A DNA stretch of 9,139 bases from an uncultured Clostridia bacterium. GTDB lineage: Bacteria > Bacillota > Clostridia > RUG12999. The first letter of the stretch is position 1; each line of letters begins with the position of its first letter. The notes under the pieces were generated by a model. That model worked only from the letters and a program-made list of their open reading frames with translations. It had not been told where the DNA came from and did no database searches. The position numbers and the translations under genes were made by a program. Positions 1 to 7,516 of the stretch are shown piece after piece. The stretch covers positions 1 to 9,139 of the forward strand of contig CAKVOK010000079.1 in assembly GCA_934792465.1 (NCBI GenBank), in the 5' to 3' direction.

Positions 1-4
1 CACT

Positions 5-61
5 TGAACAATTACAAAATGCCGAAAAAATTAGTATATGAGTGCATTTTGTAATTGTTCA
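5..61. repeat. 18-bp perfect inverted repeat in the operon leader
   Basis: Positions 5-22 (TGAACAATTACAAAATGC) are exactly reverse-complementary to 44-61, with a 21-nt AT-rich loop between. As RNA this would be a long hairpin. Neither side has a T-run directly after the stem, so it is not a typical intrinsic terminator for either strand. The right arm covers the candidate -35 element of the fucosidase operon, so an operator or a regulatory hairpin is possible. It could also be the end of a small mobile or palindromic repeat whose other copies lie outside the window. The structure is directly seen; the role is inference. Confidence 0.85.
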
Positions 62-78
62 GCAGTCATTAATATAAA
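49..78 (+). promoter_or_regulatory. Candidate sigma-A-type promoter for the glycosidase operon
   Basis: TTGTAA at 49-54 and TATAAA at 73-78 are separated by 18 nt, a fair match to TTGACA / TATAAT. Transcription would start near 85 and leave a leader of about 35 nt before the first gene. The -35 lies inside the right arm of the inverted repeat at 5-61, so a protein bound there could block initiation. The surrounding DNA is very AT-rich, which makes chance matches likely, and other spacings are possible. Confidence 0.35.
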
Positions 79-119
79 AATATATTTATAAATCAGAAAG
101 CGAAAGGAATATAATCCAA

Positions 120-1436
120 ATGAGTAAAAAATTCATACCTACAAAAAAACAGCTTGAATTCATGGATTGGGAATTCGGAATGTTTTTTCATTTCGGAATA
201 AGGAGCTTTTTCCCGGGACATGACGATTGGGACGGTTTTCCGATGCCGGCGTCGGCGTTTAATCCGGAACATCTCGATTGCGCAAGCTGGATAAGAGCAG
301 CAAAAAATGCCGGTGCAAAATATGCAATTCTGGTGACAAAGCACCATGACGGATTCGCAAATTGGCCGAGCAAATATTCTGACTATTCCGTTGCTCAAAG
401 TCCGTGGAAAAACGGGACGGGAGATGTTGTGCGGGAATTTACGGACGCATGCAGGCTTTATAATTTAAAGGTGGGGCTTTACTATTCTCCGGCTCAGTGG
501 GGAGGAACCGTGAAATTTGATAATGCCGAGGAATACGATGAGTATTTTATCAGTCAAATAAGCGAGCTTTTGACAAATTACGGGGAGATTGACTATTTGT
601 GGTTTGACGGCTGCGGTTCGGAAAATCATGAATATGACATGAAACGAATAATTCATACTATCCGCACCTTGCAGCCGGGTATACGGCTTATAGGCAAATG
701 GGACCCGGATACAAGGTGGATAGGCAACGAGGACGGATATGCGGATTCACCAAACTTAAATGTTGTTGAAAGGGTTGAATTTTCAATGTTTGCAAAGGAA
801 CAGGAGGATTTGGGTTCCGTGCGATACTTGCCTGCCGAATGTGATATGCGTATGCGTACATATACATGGTTCGACTGCTCATCAAACGCAGATACCGTTA
901 AATCGGTTGAGGAGCTTATGGGTATATATGAATATTCTGTCGGCAGGGGTGCCAATCTGCTGTTGAATATAGGCCCGAATTCAGACGGACTGTTGCCGCC
1001 GGAGGACGCAAAAAGGCTAAAGGAATTCGGCGAGGCACTGAAACGTAAATACGGAACGCCGCTTGCGTTTGGGAAACCGGAGAAAATTTCCGAAACAAGC
1101 TATATCATAAAAACGGAAGAAGCTATGAACGAACGGAATGAGGCGGAAATAGGAAACTGCTTTGTCGATACGGTTGTTTTGCAGGAGGACTTAGCAAACG
1201 GTGAAAGCGTACTGTCTTTTCGTTTATATGCAGCTCTTCCGGGTTACAGCGAAAAGGAGATATGCATATTTTCGGGAGATAATATAGGTCATAAGCGCAT
1301 ATGCCGTTTTCCGCTTGTTAAAACAGGCACACTGCGTCTTGAAATAACGGAAAGCGACGGCGAAGTATTAATGAGAGATTTCAGGGCATACGGCGAAAAT
1401 GCAGCGGTTTGGTACGGAGGAAGGGCAGCGGAATGA
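120..1436 (+). CDS. GH29 alpha-L-fucosidase, cytoplasmic
   Basis: This 438-residue protein is predicted to hydrolyse terminal alpha-L-fucose from oligosaccharides. Family GH29 signatures are seen in order: FHFG at 23-26, the HHDGF histidine pair at 75-79, the DVVREF helix at 102-107, GLYYSP at 119-124, LWFDG at 160-164 with Asp163 as the expected retaining nucleophile, GNEDG at 202-206 with Glu204 a candidate acid/base (by analogy with GH29-B enzymes), and LLLNIGPNSDG at 280-290 closing the (beta/alpha)8 barrel. Residues from about 320 form a short beta-rich C-terminal domain. Length is normal for the family, without added carbohydrate-binding modules. There is no signal peptide, so action on imported sugar is inferred. 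The ATG has AAAGGAA at 104-109 upstream. It is the first gene of the five-gene block and its TGA overlaps the next ATG. Linkage specificity cannot be read from the sequence. Confidence 0.92.
   Translation: MSKKFIPTKKQLEFMDWEFGMFFHFGIRSFFPGHDDWDGFPMPASAFNPEHLDCASWIRAAKNAGAKYAILVTKHHDGFANWPSKYSDYSVAQSPWKNGTGDVVREFTDACRLYNLKVGLYYSPAQWGGTVKFDNAEEYDEYFISQISELLTNYGEIDYLWFDGCGSENHEYDMKRIIHTIRTLQPGIRLIGKWDPDTRWIGNEDGYADSPNLNVVERVEFSMFAKEQEDLGSVRYLPAECDMRMRTYTWFDCSSNADTVKSVEELMGIYEYSVGRGANLLLNIGPNSDGLLPPEDAKRLKEFGEALKRKYGTPLAFGKPEKISETSYIIKTEEAMNERNEAEIGNCFVDTVVLQEDLANGESVLSFRLYAALPGYSEKEICIFSGDNIGHKRICRFPLVKTGTLRLEITESDGEVLMRDFRAYGENAAVWYGGRAAE
1416..1424 (+). promoter_or_regulatory. Ribosome binding site deciding the esterase start
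   Basis: GGAGGAAGG lies inside the end of the fucosidase gene and 8-12 nt before ATG 1433. It argues for that ATG rather than the in-frame TTG at 1409, which lies upstream of this site and so could not use it. Confidence 0.7.
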
Positions 1437-2179
1437 TAAAAACAGAGGATATAGTATATTCATATTCGGACGAAAGAAACAACAGGCTGGACTTATATAT
1501 TCCCGAAAGGGAATGTATTGCGGCATTTGTTTATTTTCACGGCGGAGGACTTGAATGCGGGGATAAGAGTGAAATTGAATTTGTAAACGGAATCGTACAA
1601 AAGGGCATTGCGGTTGCAAGTGTAAATTACCGAATGTACCCCGCTGCGGTTTATCCGGAATTTATCAGGGACGCAGCGGCGGCAGTGGCATGGACATACG
1701 GGCATATAGAGGAATACGGAGGCAAAAGAAAGATTTTTATCGGAGGAAGCTCCGCAGGTGCATATTTGAGCATGATGCTGTGCTTTGATAAAAAGTATCT
1801 TGCGCCATACGGCATAAGCGAGAGTGAAATTTCGGGATTTATACATGATGCGGGTCAGCCGACCGTCCATTTTAACGTTTTGAGAGAAAGAGGAATTGAT
1901 ACCAGAAGCATTGCGGTTGATGAGGCGGCACCGCTGTACCACGTAACGCATAATTTGAACTATCCGCCGATGTTGTTTACGGTGTCCGACAACGACATGA
2001 CAAACAGATTGGAACAGACCAAGCTTATGATAAAGACGCTGGAACATTTTGAAAACGATATGTCCCGGATAAGGCTTAAGGTTATGGAAAACAGCGAGCA
2101 TTGCAGCTATCTGAACACGGATTCGGAAAAGGGCAATTTATTTGAAAAAATTGTATATGATTTTATAACTGAACATTAA
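1433..2179 (+). CDS. Alpha/beta-hydrolase esterase (HSL/BD-FAE-like carbohydrate esterase)
   Basis: This 248-residue alpha/beta-hydrolase-fold protein likely removes acetyl or other acyl groups from a sugar. HGGG at 36-39 is the oxyanion-hole motif of the hormone-sensitive-lipase / acetyl esterase group. GSSAG at 105-109 is the nucleophile elbow with Ser107. Asp186 or Asp188 in the SDNDM segment and His223 in SEHCSY are the expected rest of the triad. No signal peptide or membrane segment is present, so it should be cytoplasmic. The start overlaps the fucosidase stop as ATGA, which indicates translational coupling, and a GGAGGAAGG site precedes it. Family membership is clear. That the substrate is an O-acylated fucosylated oligosaccharide is inferred only from the neighbours; small-molecule lipase or peptidase activity is possible but less likely. 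Confidence 0.85.
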   Translation: MIKTEDIVYSYSDERNNRLDLYIPERECIAAFVYFHGGGLECGDKSEIEFVNGIVQKGIAVASVNYRMYPAAVYPEFIRDAAAAVAWTYGHIEEYGGKRKIFIGGSSAGAYLSMMLCFDKKYLAPYGISESEISGFIHDAGQPTVHFNVLRERGIDTRSIAVDEAAPLYHVTHNLNYPPMLFTVSDNDMTNRLEQTKLMIKTLEHFENDMSRIRLKVMENSEHCSYLNTDSEKGNLFEKIVYDFITEH

Positions 2180-2187
2180 AGGGAGAG
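2180..2187 (+). promoter_or_regulatory. Ribosome binding site deciding the SGNH esterase start
   Basis: AGGGAGAG directly follows the previous stop codon. It leaves a workable gap to the GTG at 2195 but almost none to the in-frame GTG at 2189, so the later GTG is favoured. Confidence 0.55.
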
Positions 2188-2194
2188 TGTGAGG

Positions 2195-2896
2195 GTGAAG
2201 AAAATATTATCAATAGGAAACAGCTTTTCGCAGGACGCACAGCGTTATCTGCATAAGGTTGCGGAGAATGAAAACGAAAAAATTCAATGCGTGAACTTAT
2301 ATATAGGCGGCTGCTCGCTCGGGCATCATTTTGTAAATATGATTGAGGACACGGCTGATTATGCATATGAGCTTAACGGGGAGGATACCGGAAAGGCGGT
2401 GAGCATAAAGCAGGCGCTGACAAGTGATGACTGGGATTTTGTAACGCTTCAGCAGGTAAGTCAAAATGCACCGTTTTTTGATACATATGTGCCTTTTTTG
2501 GAGAAACTTGCGGAGTATGTAAGGCAATATTCGCCGAAATCTCAAATATTGATGCACCAGACATGGGCATATGAAAAGGGGAGCGAAAGACTGCGAGAGG
2601 CAGGCTTTATTGATCCGCACGATATGCTGGAGCGGATAAAATATTCGTATGAAAAGGCGGCAAGACTGATTTGCGCAGACGGAATTATTCCCGACGGTGA
2701 AATGATGATGAATGCACTTGACGCCGGTGTCGGACGTATGCATCGGGATACATTTCATGCAGACCTTGGCATAGGGAGATATCTGCTTGCGCTTACGTGG
2801 TTTCATACAATTACGGGAAGAAAGGCGGCTTCCGAATATGATGATTTTGATGTGGAAGTGTCAGCGGAGGAAGTGAAAATCGTAAAAGGTCTGTAA
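2195..2896 (+). CDS. DUF4886 family SGNH-type hydrolase / putative carbohydrate esterase
   Basis: From GTG 2195 the product is 233 residues; GTG 2189 would add two. The pattern fits the DUF4886 branch of SGNH/GDSL hydrolases. IGNSFSQD at 7-14 holds the block I serine, Ser10. YIGGCSLGHH at 36-45 gives the block II glycine region. WDFVTLQQVSQ at 80-90 takes the place of block III. RDTFHAD at 184-190 gives the Asp185-x-x-His188 pair of block V. No signal peptide is seen. These proteins are mostly uncharacterised but occur in polysaccharide utilisation loci, and several SGNH relatives are acetyl esterases. Its place between an esterase and a large glycosidase suggests it removes acyl groups from the same oligosaccharide, possibly at different positions. 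The gap to the next gene is 37 nt with no terminator. Confidence 0.82.
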   Translation: MKKILSIGNSFSQDAQRYLHKVAENENEKIQCVNLYIGGCSLGHHFVNMIEDTADYAYELNGEDTGKAVSIKQALTSDDWDFVTLQQVSQNAPFFDTYVPFLEKLAEYVRQYSPKSQILMHQTWAYEKGSERLREAGFIDPHDMLERIKYSYEKAARLICADGIIPDGEMMMNALDAGVGRMHRDTFHADLGIGRYLLALTWFHTITGRKAASEYDDFDVEVSAEEVKIVKGL

Positions 2897-2933
2897 TTTT
2901 AAAAACGCATGATTTGTTAAAAAGGAGAAACGG

Positions 2934-5489
2934 ATGAATATTTATAACCCAATGACGGATAAGTGGAATATCGATTCGGAGGATTATTTGAAAAGGCATG
3001 AGCTTGTTTTTCATGCTCCGGCGGAGGATCCGCTCAGAGGTATTCCGATTGGCGACGGCGACAGAGGGTATCTGATTTATACAAGTGAAAATAAGCTTGT
3101 AATAAATATTAATAAAACTGATTTGTGGGATGAAAACGGTGCGGACGATTTGGATATGTGGAATGATAATAATATCGAAAAACATACCGCATTGAGAAAC
3201 GGCGCCGTACTGACGCTTGATTTCTCCATGCCGGTTTTCGAAACCATATATCAAAATAATTACGAATCCCGACTGTCAATCGGAAACGCAACTGCGTATA
3301 CGGTTTCCGAAACACCGTTTTCAAAGATAAAATTCAAGGCATATGCAAGCAGGAAAAGCTGCGTCTGCGCAGCAAAAATAAGCGCTGATTTATCGGAAAA
3401 AAGCAGAGTGTCGGTTTCGCTTAAGCGCTGGGGAAGCCGCTCTTTTATGGGGTGGTATATTGCGGAGCGAAAGAAAACGGATATAGGGCTCGGCGGAACG
3501 CAAAGCCTCTTTGAAAATAACATGATGTTTATAACTCAAAAGCTGAAAAAGCGTGCTTTTTGCGTAGGTGTATTGAATACCTCCGCCGGATTTGAATATA
3601 AGTGTGTTAATACGCACGAGGTTTGTGCGGAGATATTTTCGGATAAGCTTGACGCAGAGTTATATATAACAGTAGAATGCGGAAGGACCGAGGAAGAAGC
3701 CGTAAGGCTTGCCAAGGAAAATTTAAGAAAAGCATATGCGGAGGGAAGCGAAAAGCTTTATGAAGAGCATATTAAGGAGTGGGGGGATTTTTATTCAAAA
3801 TCCCGGATTTCTCTTGACAATGACGGCTTGGAAAATCTGTGGTATCTGAATTTATACTATGCAAATTCATCGTTCAGAGGGCAATATCCGCCGCAATTCT
3901 GCAACGGCATATGGGGATTTCAACATGATTTTATGCCATGGGTATATTACTTTCATTATAATATGCAGCTGGGGACTTTTCCGCTGGAAACCGCAAACCA
4001 TCCGGAATTGCTTGCAACCTACTTTTCGTGGCGCAGAAACGGACTCGAACCGGCAAAAAGGTTTTGCAAAAAACACAAAAACATTGACGGCGCTTTTTAT
4101 GCGGATGTGACGGATAAAAACGGAAATCCCGATGTCGGAGTCAAAGATAATTGTTCGTGCGGCGCGCTTATAGCCCATTCCATGTACAGTCATTATAAGT
4201 ATACGGCAGACGAGGATTTTCTGCAAAAAACAGCACTTCCCGTTATGAAAGAAACTGCAAAAATGTATATGGAAATGCTGAAAAAAGGCGAGGACGGGTA
4301 TTATCATTTTTATAAAACGCAGGCGTATGAGGCATCTCCGCTTTATGATGATTCCATAACCGACTTGTCGGCGGCACGTGCGTTGTTCGGAGATTTGTAT
4401 GAGGCTACGGGAGAGGAAATTTATTATGAATATCTCGAGGAGCTTGCACCGTATACAATGCTTGAAACGGAAGACGATGAGCACGAAAACGGAAAATACT
4501 TATGGGGAATAGGCAAGGGCGATGATATTTGCGGAACAAAGATAATGAGCGTCGGCAGAGAGTGTGCCTCCGGGATTTTCGGCAGACGAAATTACGGCAA
4601 TCCCGCAAAGATTACTTTGGAAAGCTTCCCCGATACGGAAATGTCGCCTGTGTATCCGGCAGGTGTTTTGGGTCTGGCGGATGAGGGAACGGAGCTTTTT
4701 AACGCCATGGTTAATCAGATTAATTTGCATCCGAACTGCAAGCGTCCGCAAAAAGTGTCGCTGTACGGAGAAGCCGGGGACAGCGAAAACATATGTATGC
4801 ACTGGTGCCTGCTGCCGATATATATGGCACGCATGGGAATGGGCGAAAAACTGACGGAGCTGCTGATTGATACCGCTTCAACGTGGCTTGTGTATCCGCA
4901 GGGAATGGGGACGGAGGGCCCTTACGGGCTGCATGCCGATATTGGGATAAACCGCTGGAAACGTTATCCGCTAAGAATTGTGGATAATGATAAAAGCGTG
5001 AACGGAGCTATGTGGAGATTTCGGCATTTCGATTACGAAACACTGCCGATTATTTCTGCGGCAATAAACGAAATGCTTCTGCAAAGCTATGACGGAGTTA
5101 TAAGAATTTTTCCGGCAGCTCCGAATGTGAAAAATACCGCATATATGCTTGCTGCGGCAGGCGGATTTAAAGTAAGCGTTCAAAAATCGGGAAACTTCAT
5201 GGGAGTAAGCATATATTCGCCGTACGGCGGAAAATGCCTGTTAAAGCAAGCTGAGGGATTAAGCGGAAATATAAAGGTATTTTTCGGTAACGAAATTATT
5301 GATGAATTTATTGCGGATACGGAAACAAGAAAATCCGAAAAAGTTTTCGTATTTGACACGCTGCCGGGCAGACGCTATGTTTTGTGCGATAATACAGAGG
5401 TTTTCGGAACTGATGAAGCGGAAATTTACGTAAACAGTCGACCGAAAAAAATCGGAGAGATGACGCTCGGCACGGAATGTGAATATTGA
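2934..5489 (+). CDS. GH95-like glycoside hydrolase (clan GH-L-type (alpha/alpha)6 barrel), putative alpha-L-fucosidase
   Basis: The 851-residue protein matches the layout of GH95. An N-terminal beta-rich domain opens with PIGDGDRGYLIY at 37-48 (compare P-I-G-N-G in GH95) and ININKTDLWDENG at 57-69. A helical linker spans about 250-300, the (alpha/alpha)6 barrel about 300-720, and a C-terminal beta domain follows. In the barrel, HYNMQLGTFP at 341-350 aligns with the GH95 N-x-N-L-Q-M segment; the second Asn is kept as Asn343 but the first is His341. Glu466 in AYEASP is the likely counterpart of the SPE general acid, and Asp616 in GEAGDSE is a tentative match to the general base. GH95 enzymes invert configuration at alpha-1,2-L-fucose or alpha-L-galactose. 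No signal peptide is seen. AAAGGAG at 2921-2927 precedes the ATG. The fold call is fairly sure; the substrate is not, given the changed Asn. Confidence 0.75.
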   Translation: MNIYNPMTDKWNIDSEDYLKRHELVFHAPAEDPLRGIPIGDGDRGYLIYTSENKLVININKTDLWDENGADDLDMWNDNNIEKHTALRNGAVLTLDFSMPVFETIYQNNYESRLSIGNATAYTVSETPFSKIKFKAYASRKSCVCAAKISADLSEKSRVSVSLKRWGSRSFMGWYIAERKKTDIGLGGTQSLFENNMMFITQKLKKRAFCVGVLNTSAGFEYKCVNTHEVCAEIFSDKLDAELYITVECGRTEEEAVRLAKENLRKAYAEGSEKLYEEHIKEWGDFYSKSRISLDNDGLENLWYLNLYYANSSFRGQYPPQFCNGIWGFQHDFMPWVYYFHYNMQLGTFPLETANHPELLATYFSWRRNGLEPAKRFCKKHKNIDGAFYADVTDKNGNPDVGVKDNCSCGALIAHSMYSHYKYTADEDFLQKTALPVMKETAKMYMEMLKKGEDGYYHFYKTQAYEASPLYDDSITDLSAARALFGDLYEATGEEIYYEYLEELAPYTMLETEDDEHENGKYLWGIGKGDDICGTKIMSVGRECASGIFGRRNYGNPAKITLESFPDTEMSPVYPAGVLGLADEGTELFNAMVNQINLHPNCKRPQKVSLYGEAGDSENICMHWCLLPIYMARMGMGEKLTELLIDTASTWLVYPQGMGTEGPYGLHADIGINRWKRYPLRIVDNDKSVNGAMWRFRHFDYETLPIISAAINEMLLQSYDGVIRIFPAAPNVKNTAYMLAAAGGFKVSVQKSGNFMGVSIYSPYGGKCLLKQAEGLSGNIKVFFGNEIIDEFIADTETRKSEKVFVFDTLPGRRYVLCDNTEVFGTDEAEIYVNSRPKKIGEMTLGTECEY

Positions 5490-5524
5490 TGTAAAAATAA
5501 ATTTTTGGGGTGATTACCCGATAC

Positions 5525-5530
5525 GGGAGG
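5525..5530 (+). promoter_or_regulatory. Ribosome binding site deciding the GH42-like start
   Basis: GGGAGG stands 6 nt before ATG 5537. The alternative in-frame GTG at 5510 would place this site inside the coding region and has no comparable site of its own, so ATG 5537 is preferred. Confidence 0.8.
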
Positions 5531-5536
5531 AAGAAG

Positions 5537-7516
5537 ATGAAGAAAGCATTCAGAATTTCAAACGACAGATATTTTAGTGATAAAGAATTTGAAAAGCATA
5601 TTGAATTTGTAAAGAAGAATATTGATACAATCGATGAGGCGGCGATTTTCTTTGAATATTGCCACCATGCCTATATGCCCAAGGACGAACTCGAAAAACG
5701 TGCGGACCTTATAAAAAGAAGGATAGAAGCGTATCGTGCGGCAGGTGTAAAGAGCGTCGGTATAAATGTACTTAATACAATCGGGCAGACGGAGGAAGCG
5801 TGGGATGTTATGCAGACGCCGCCGTTTCGGACGATGGTAGGCTATGAGGGGTTTGTGTCGAAAGCGTGTTTGTGTGTCAATACTAAGGAATTCGAAGAGT
5901 ATACAATCTTTAAATATACCCTTCTTGCCAATACAAATCCTGATTTTATCTGGCTGGACGACGATATGAGGATAGAAAATCACGGTTCGCCGTATCCGTG
6001 CTTCTGCGATTCATGCTTATCATCGTTCAACGAAAAATACGGATATTCGTTTGACAGGGAGAGCCTTGTTGAGATGCTCAATTCTCCGGACGGCGAAAAC
6101 GTAAGGTGTCAATGGATAAAGAGCAATCATGATAAATTGTATAATGTTGCAAGGTTGTGCGAACAAGTTATACATAAGGTTAATCCGTCAATCATTACGG
6201 GACTTATGGGCGGCGGTATAGAAGAAAGCTGGTACGCAGCATACAATCCCGATACACTTCTTGAGGCATTAAAGGGTACGAAGGCTCGGCCGGGTGGATA
6301 TTTTTATAATGACGATACCCCGACGGGAGTAATCAGCAATATTACAAATATTCAAAGGCAAACCGTCTTGTTTTCTCAAAATGTAAATGATATACAATAT
6401 GAGTACGAAACATATCCTTATGTGAATTTCGGAAAATCCGTAAAAATATCGGATTTCGAGGTGTGTGCGGCAATTATGGCAGGCTGCAACGGCATTGCAT
6501 TCAATACGGGATATGACAGACAAAATATTGCGGATTTAATCAGAAGAAGAGAAAAACTGTATAATATTGTTGAAAAATATTCATGGGGCAAAAGAACAGA
6601 CGGAGCATATGTGATGTATAGTCCGAACTTTGCACCGAGAAAGAAGGTTGACGGTGATTTCTTTACATTAGAGGATACATACAGGGTGTGGGATGCGACA
6701 AACAACACAACGGAAATCGGAATTGCTCAGGCAGGCTGTGCCGCAGATTCATGTGTTTATATACTGACCGATAAAATGGTCGAAGGATATACGGATGATG
6801 AATTAAATGAAATACTGAAGAAAAACGTTTTGATGGACGGGCGATCGGCATATCAGCTGATATGCCGAGGGTTCGCAGATTATATCGGTGTCGATAATGC
6901 AAAATATTATACAAACGGCATCAGTGAGCATTATACGGAACATTGCATAAACGGTGCGGACAGCGGATACACACGAACAATAGCAATGACGTTTTTTTAT
7001 AAAAAAGATTTGAAACGATGCCGTTCGTATTCCTTTAATCCGTTGCCGGGTGCCGAAACCGTAAGCGAAATTTGCGATATTAAAGGCAAAAAGCTGGGGA
7101 TTTGCTCAACAATATTTAAAAATAAATACGGCGGCAAGATTGCCGTAATGGGATATGCTGCATTTTCTTTTTTGCGAACGCCGGAAAAAACAGAACAGCT
7201 GAAGAATATCTTTGATTGGCTGACAGACGGAAACTTCCCTGTTAGAATTTGTAAACCGCTCAGAGTTATGCCTATTATACGAAGTGATGAAAATGACGGA
7301 ATATTGGCTCTTTATAATTGCTGGTATGATGATACGGAAAACTTTGAGGTCGAAATAAGAAAGGAAAATATTGATTCCGTATTTGAAGTAAGCGAAGACG
7401 GGAGGCTTATTCCTGCGGAGTTTGAACCTTGCGGCAAAGGGGTTAAAATCAATGTTAAAAATATTATCGGATGGAGTTATAAGGTGTTTGTATTTCTAAA
7501 GCGGAAAGATGTGTAA
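5537..7516 (+). CDS. Divergent GH42-like (beta/alpha)8 putative glycoside hydrolase
   Basis: The 659-residue protein has no clear named family but resembles GH42 beta-galactosidases in layout. CFCDSC at 155-160 followed by a helix with F164 and YG at 168-169 mirrors the GH42 C-Y-C-x-x-C segment. With Cys111 the four cysteines (111, 155, 157, 160) have the spacing of the GH42 zinc site as I recall it from the Thermus A4 enzyme. YEYETYPY at 287-294 includes an E-x-x-P (Glu291 to Pro294), resembling the GH42 nucleophile segment, and AAIMAGCNGIAF at 311-322 resembles its A-x-x-A-x-G-A-D-G strand. The usual Asn-Glu acid/base pair is absent; IWLDDDMRIE at 138-147 stands there, so Asp143 or Glu147 are candidates. 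VLMDGRSAYQLICRGFADYIG at 431-451 looks like the GATase-like trimerisation domain. There is no signal peptide. As last gene of the operon it may remove a sugar exposed after defucosylation; catalysis is inference. Confidence 0.65.
   Translation: MKKAFRISNDRYFSDKEFEKHIEFVKKNIDTIDEAAIFFEYCHHAYMPKDELEKRADLIKRRIEAYRAAGVKSVGINVLNTIGQTEEAWDVMQTPPFRTMVGYEGFVSKACLCVNTKEFEEYTIFKYTLLANTNPDFIWLDDDMRIENHGSPYPCFCDSCLSSFNEKYGYSFDRESLVEMLNSPDGENVRCQWIKSNHDKLYNVARLCEQVIHKVNPSIITGLMGGGIEESWYAAYNPDTLLEALKGTKARPGGYFYNDDTPTGVISNITNIQRQTVLFSQNVNDIQYEYETYPYVNFGKSVKISDFEVCAAIMAGCNGIAFNTGYDRQNIADLIRRREKLYNIVEKYSWGKRTDGAYVMYSPNFAPRKKVDGDFFTLEDTYRVWDATNNTTEIGIAQAGCAADSCVYILTDKMVEGYTDDELNEILKKNVLMDGRSAYQLICRGFADYIGVDNAKYYTNGISEHYTEHCINGADSGYTRTIAMTFFYKKDLKRCRSYSFNPLPGAETVSEICDIKGKKLGICSTIFKNKYGGKIAVMGYAAFSFLRTPEKTEQLKNIFDWLTDGNFPVRICKPLRVMPIIRSDENDGILALYNCWYDDTENFEVEIRKENIDSVFEVSEDGRLIPAEFEPCGKGVKINVKNIIGWSYKVFVFLKRKDV
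6845..6868. repeat. 24-bp perfect palindrome inside the GH42-like gene
   Basis: The half-site TCGGCATATCAG at 6845-6856 is followed without spacer by its exact reverse complement at 6857-6868. It falls precisely on codon boundaries and encodes S-A-Y-Q-L-I-C-R (residues 437-444) in the trimerisation-like domain. Zero-spacer dyads of this length are rare by chance. It could be an intragenic operator or only a product of coding constraint. The palindrome is directly seen; a role is not shown. Confidence 0.9.

Noticed and set aside
1409..1432. In-frame TTG extension of the esterase
   Set aside because: The ribosome binding site at 1416-1424 lies downstream of this TTG, and ATG 1433 gives the usual ATGA overlap with the fucosidase stop.
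1493..2101. Antisense frame of about 202 residues opposite the esterase
   Set aside because: It has no recognisable domain and no ribosome binding site, and the opposing frame has a complete catalytic signature; it is a coding shadow.
3867..4484. Antisense frame of about 205 residues opposite the GH95-like gene
   Set aside because: The composition is Arg/Ile/Phe-rich shadow-like sequence, with no domain, and it covers the conserved barrel motifs of the real gene.
5508..5519. GGGT-GATT-ACCC hairpin between the two large glycosidase genes
   Set aside because: The stem is only 4 bp and has no T-run after it, so it is not a credible terminator and does not split the operon.
5510..5536. GTG extension of the GH42-like protein
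   Set aside because: GGGAGG at 5525-5530 is well placed for ATG 5537, and the extra nine residues add no recognisable structure.
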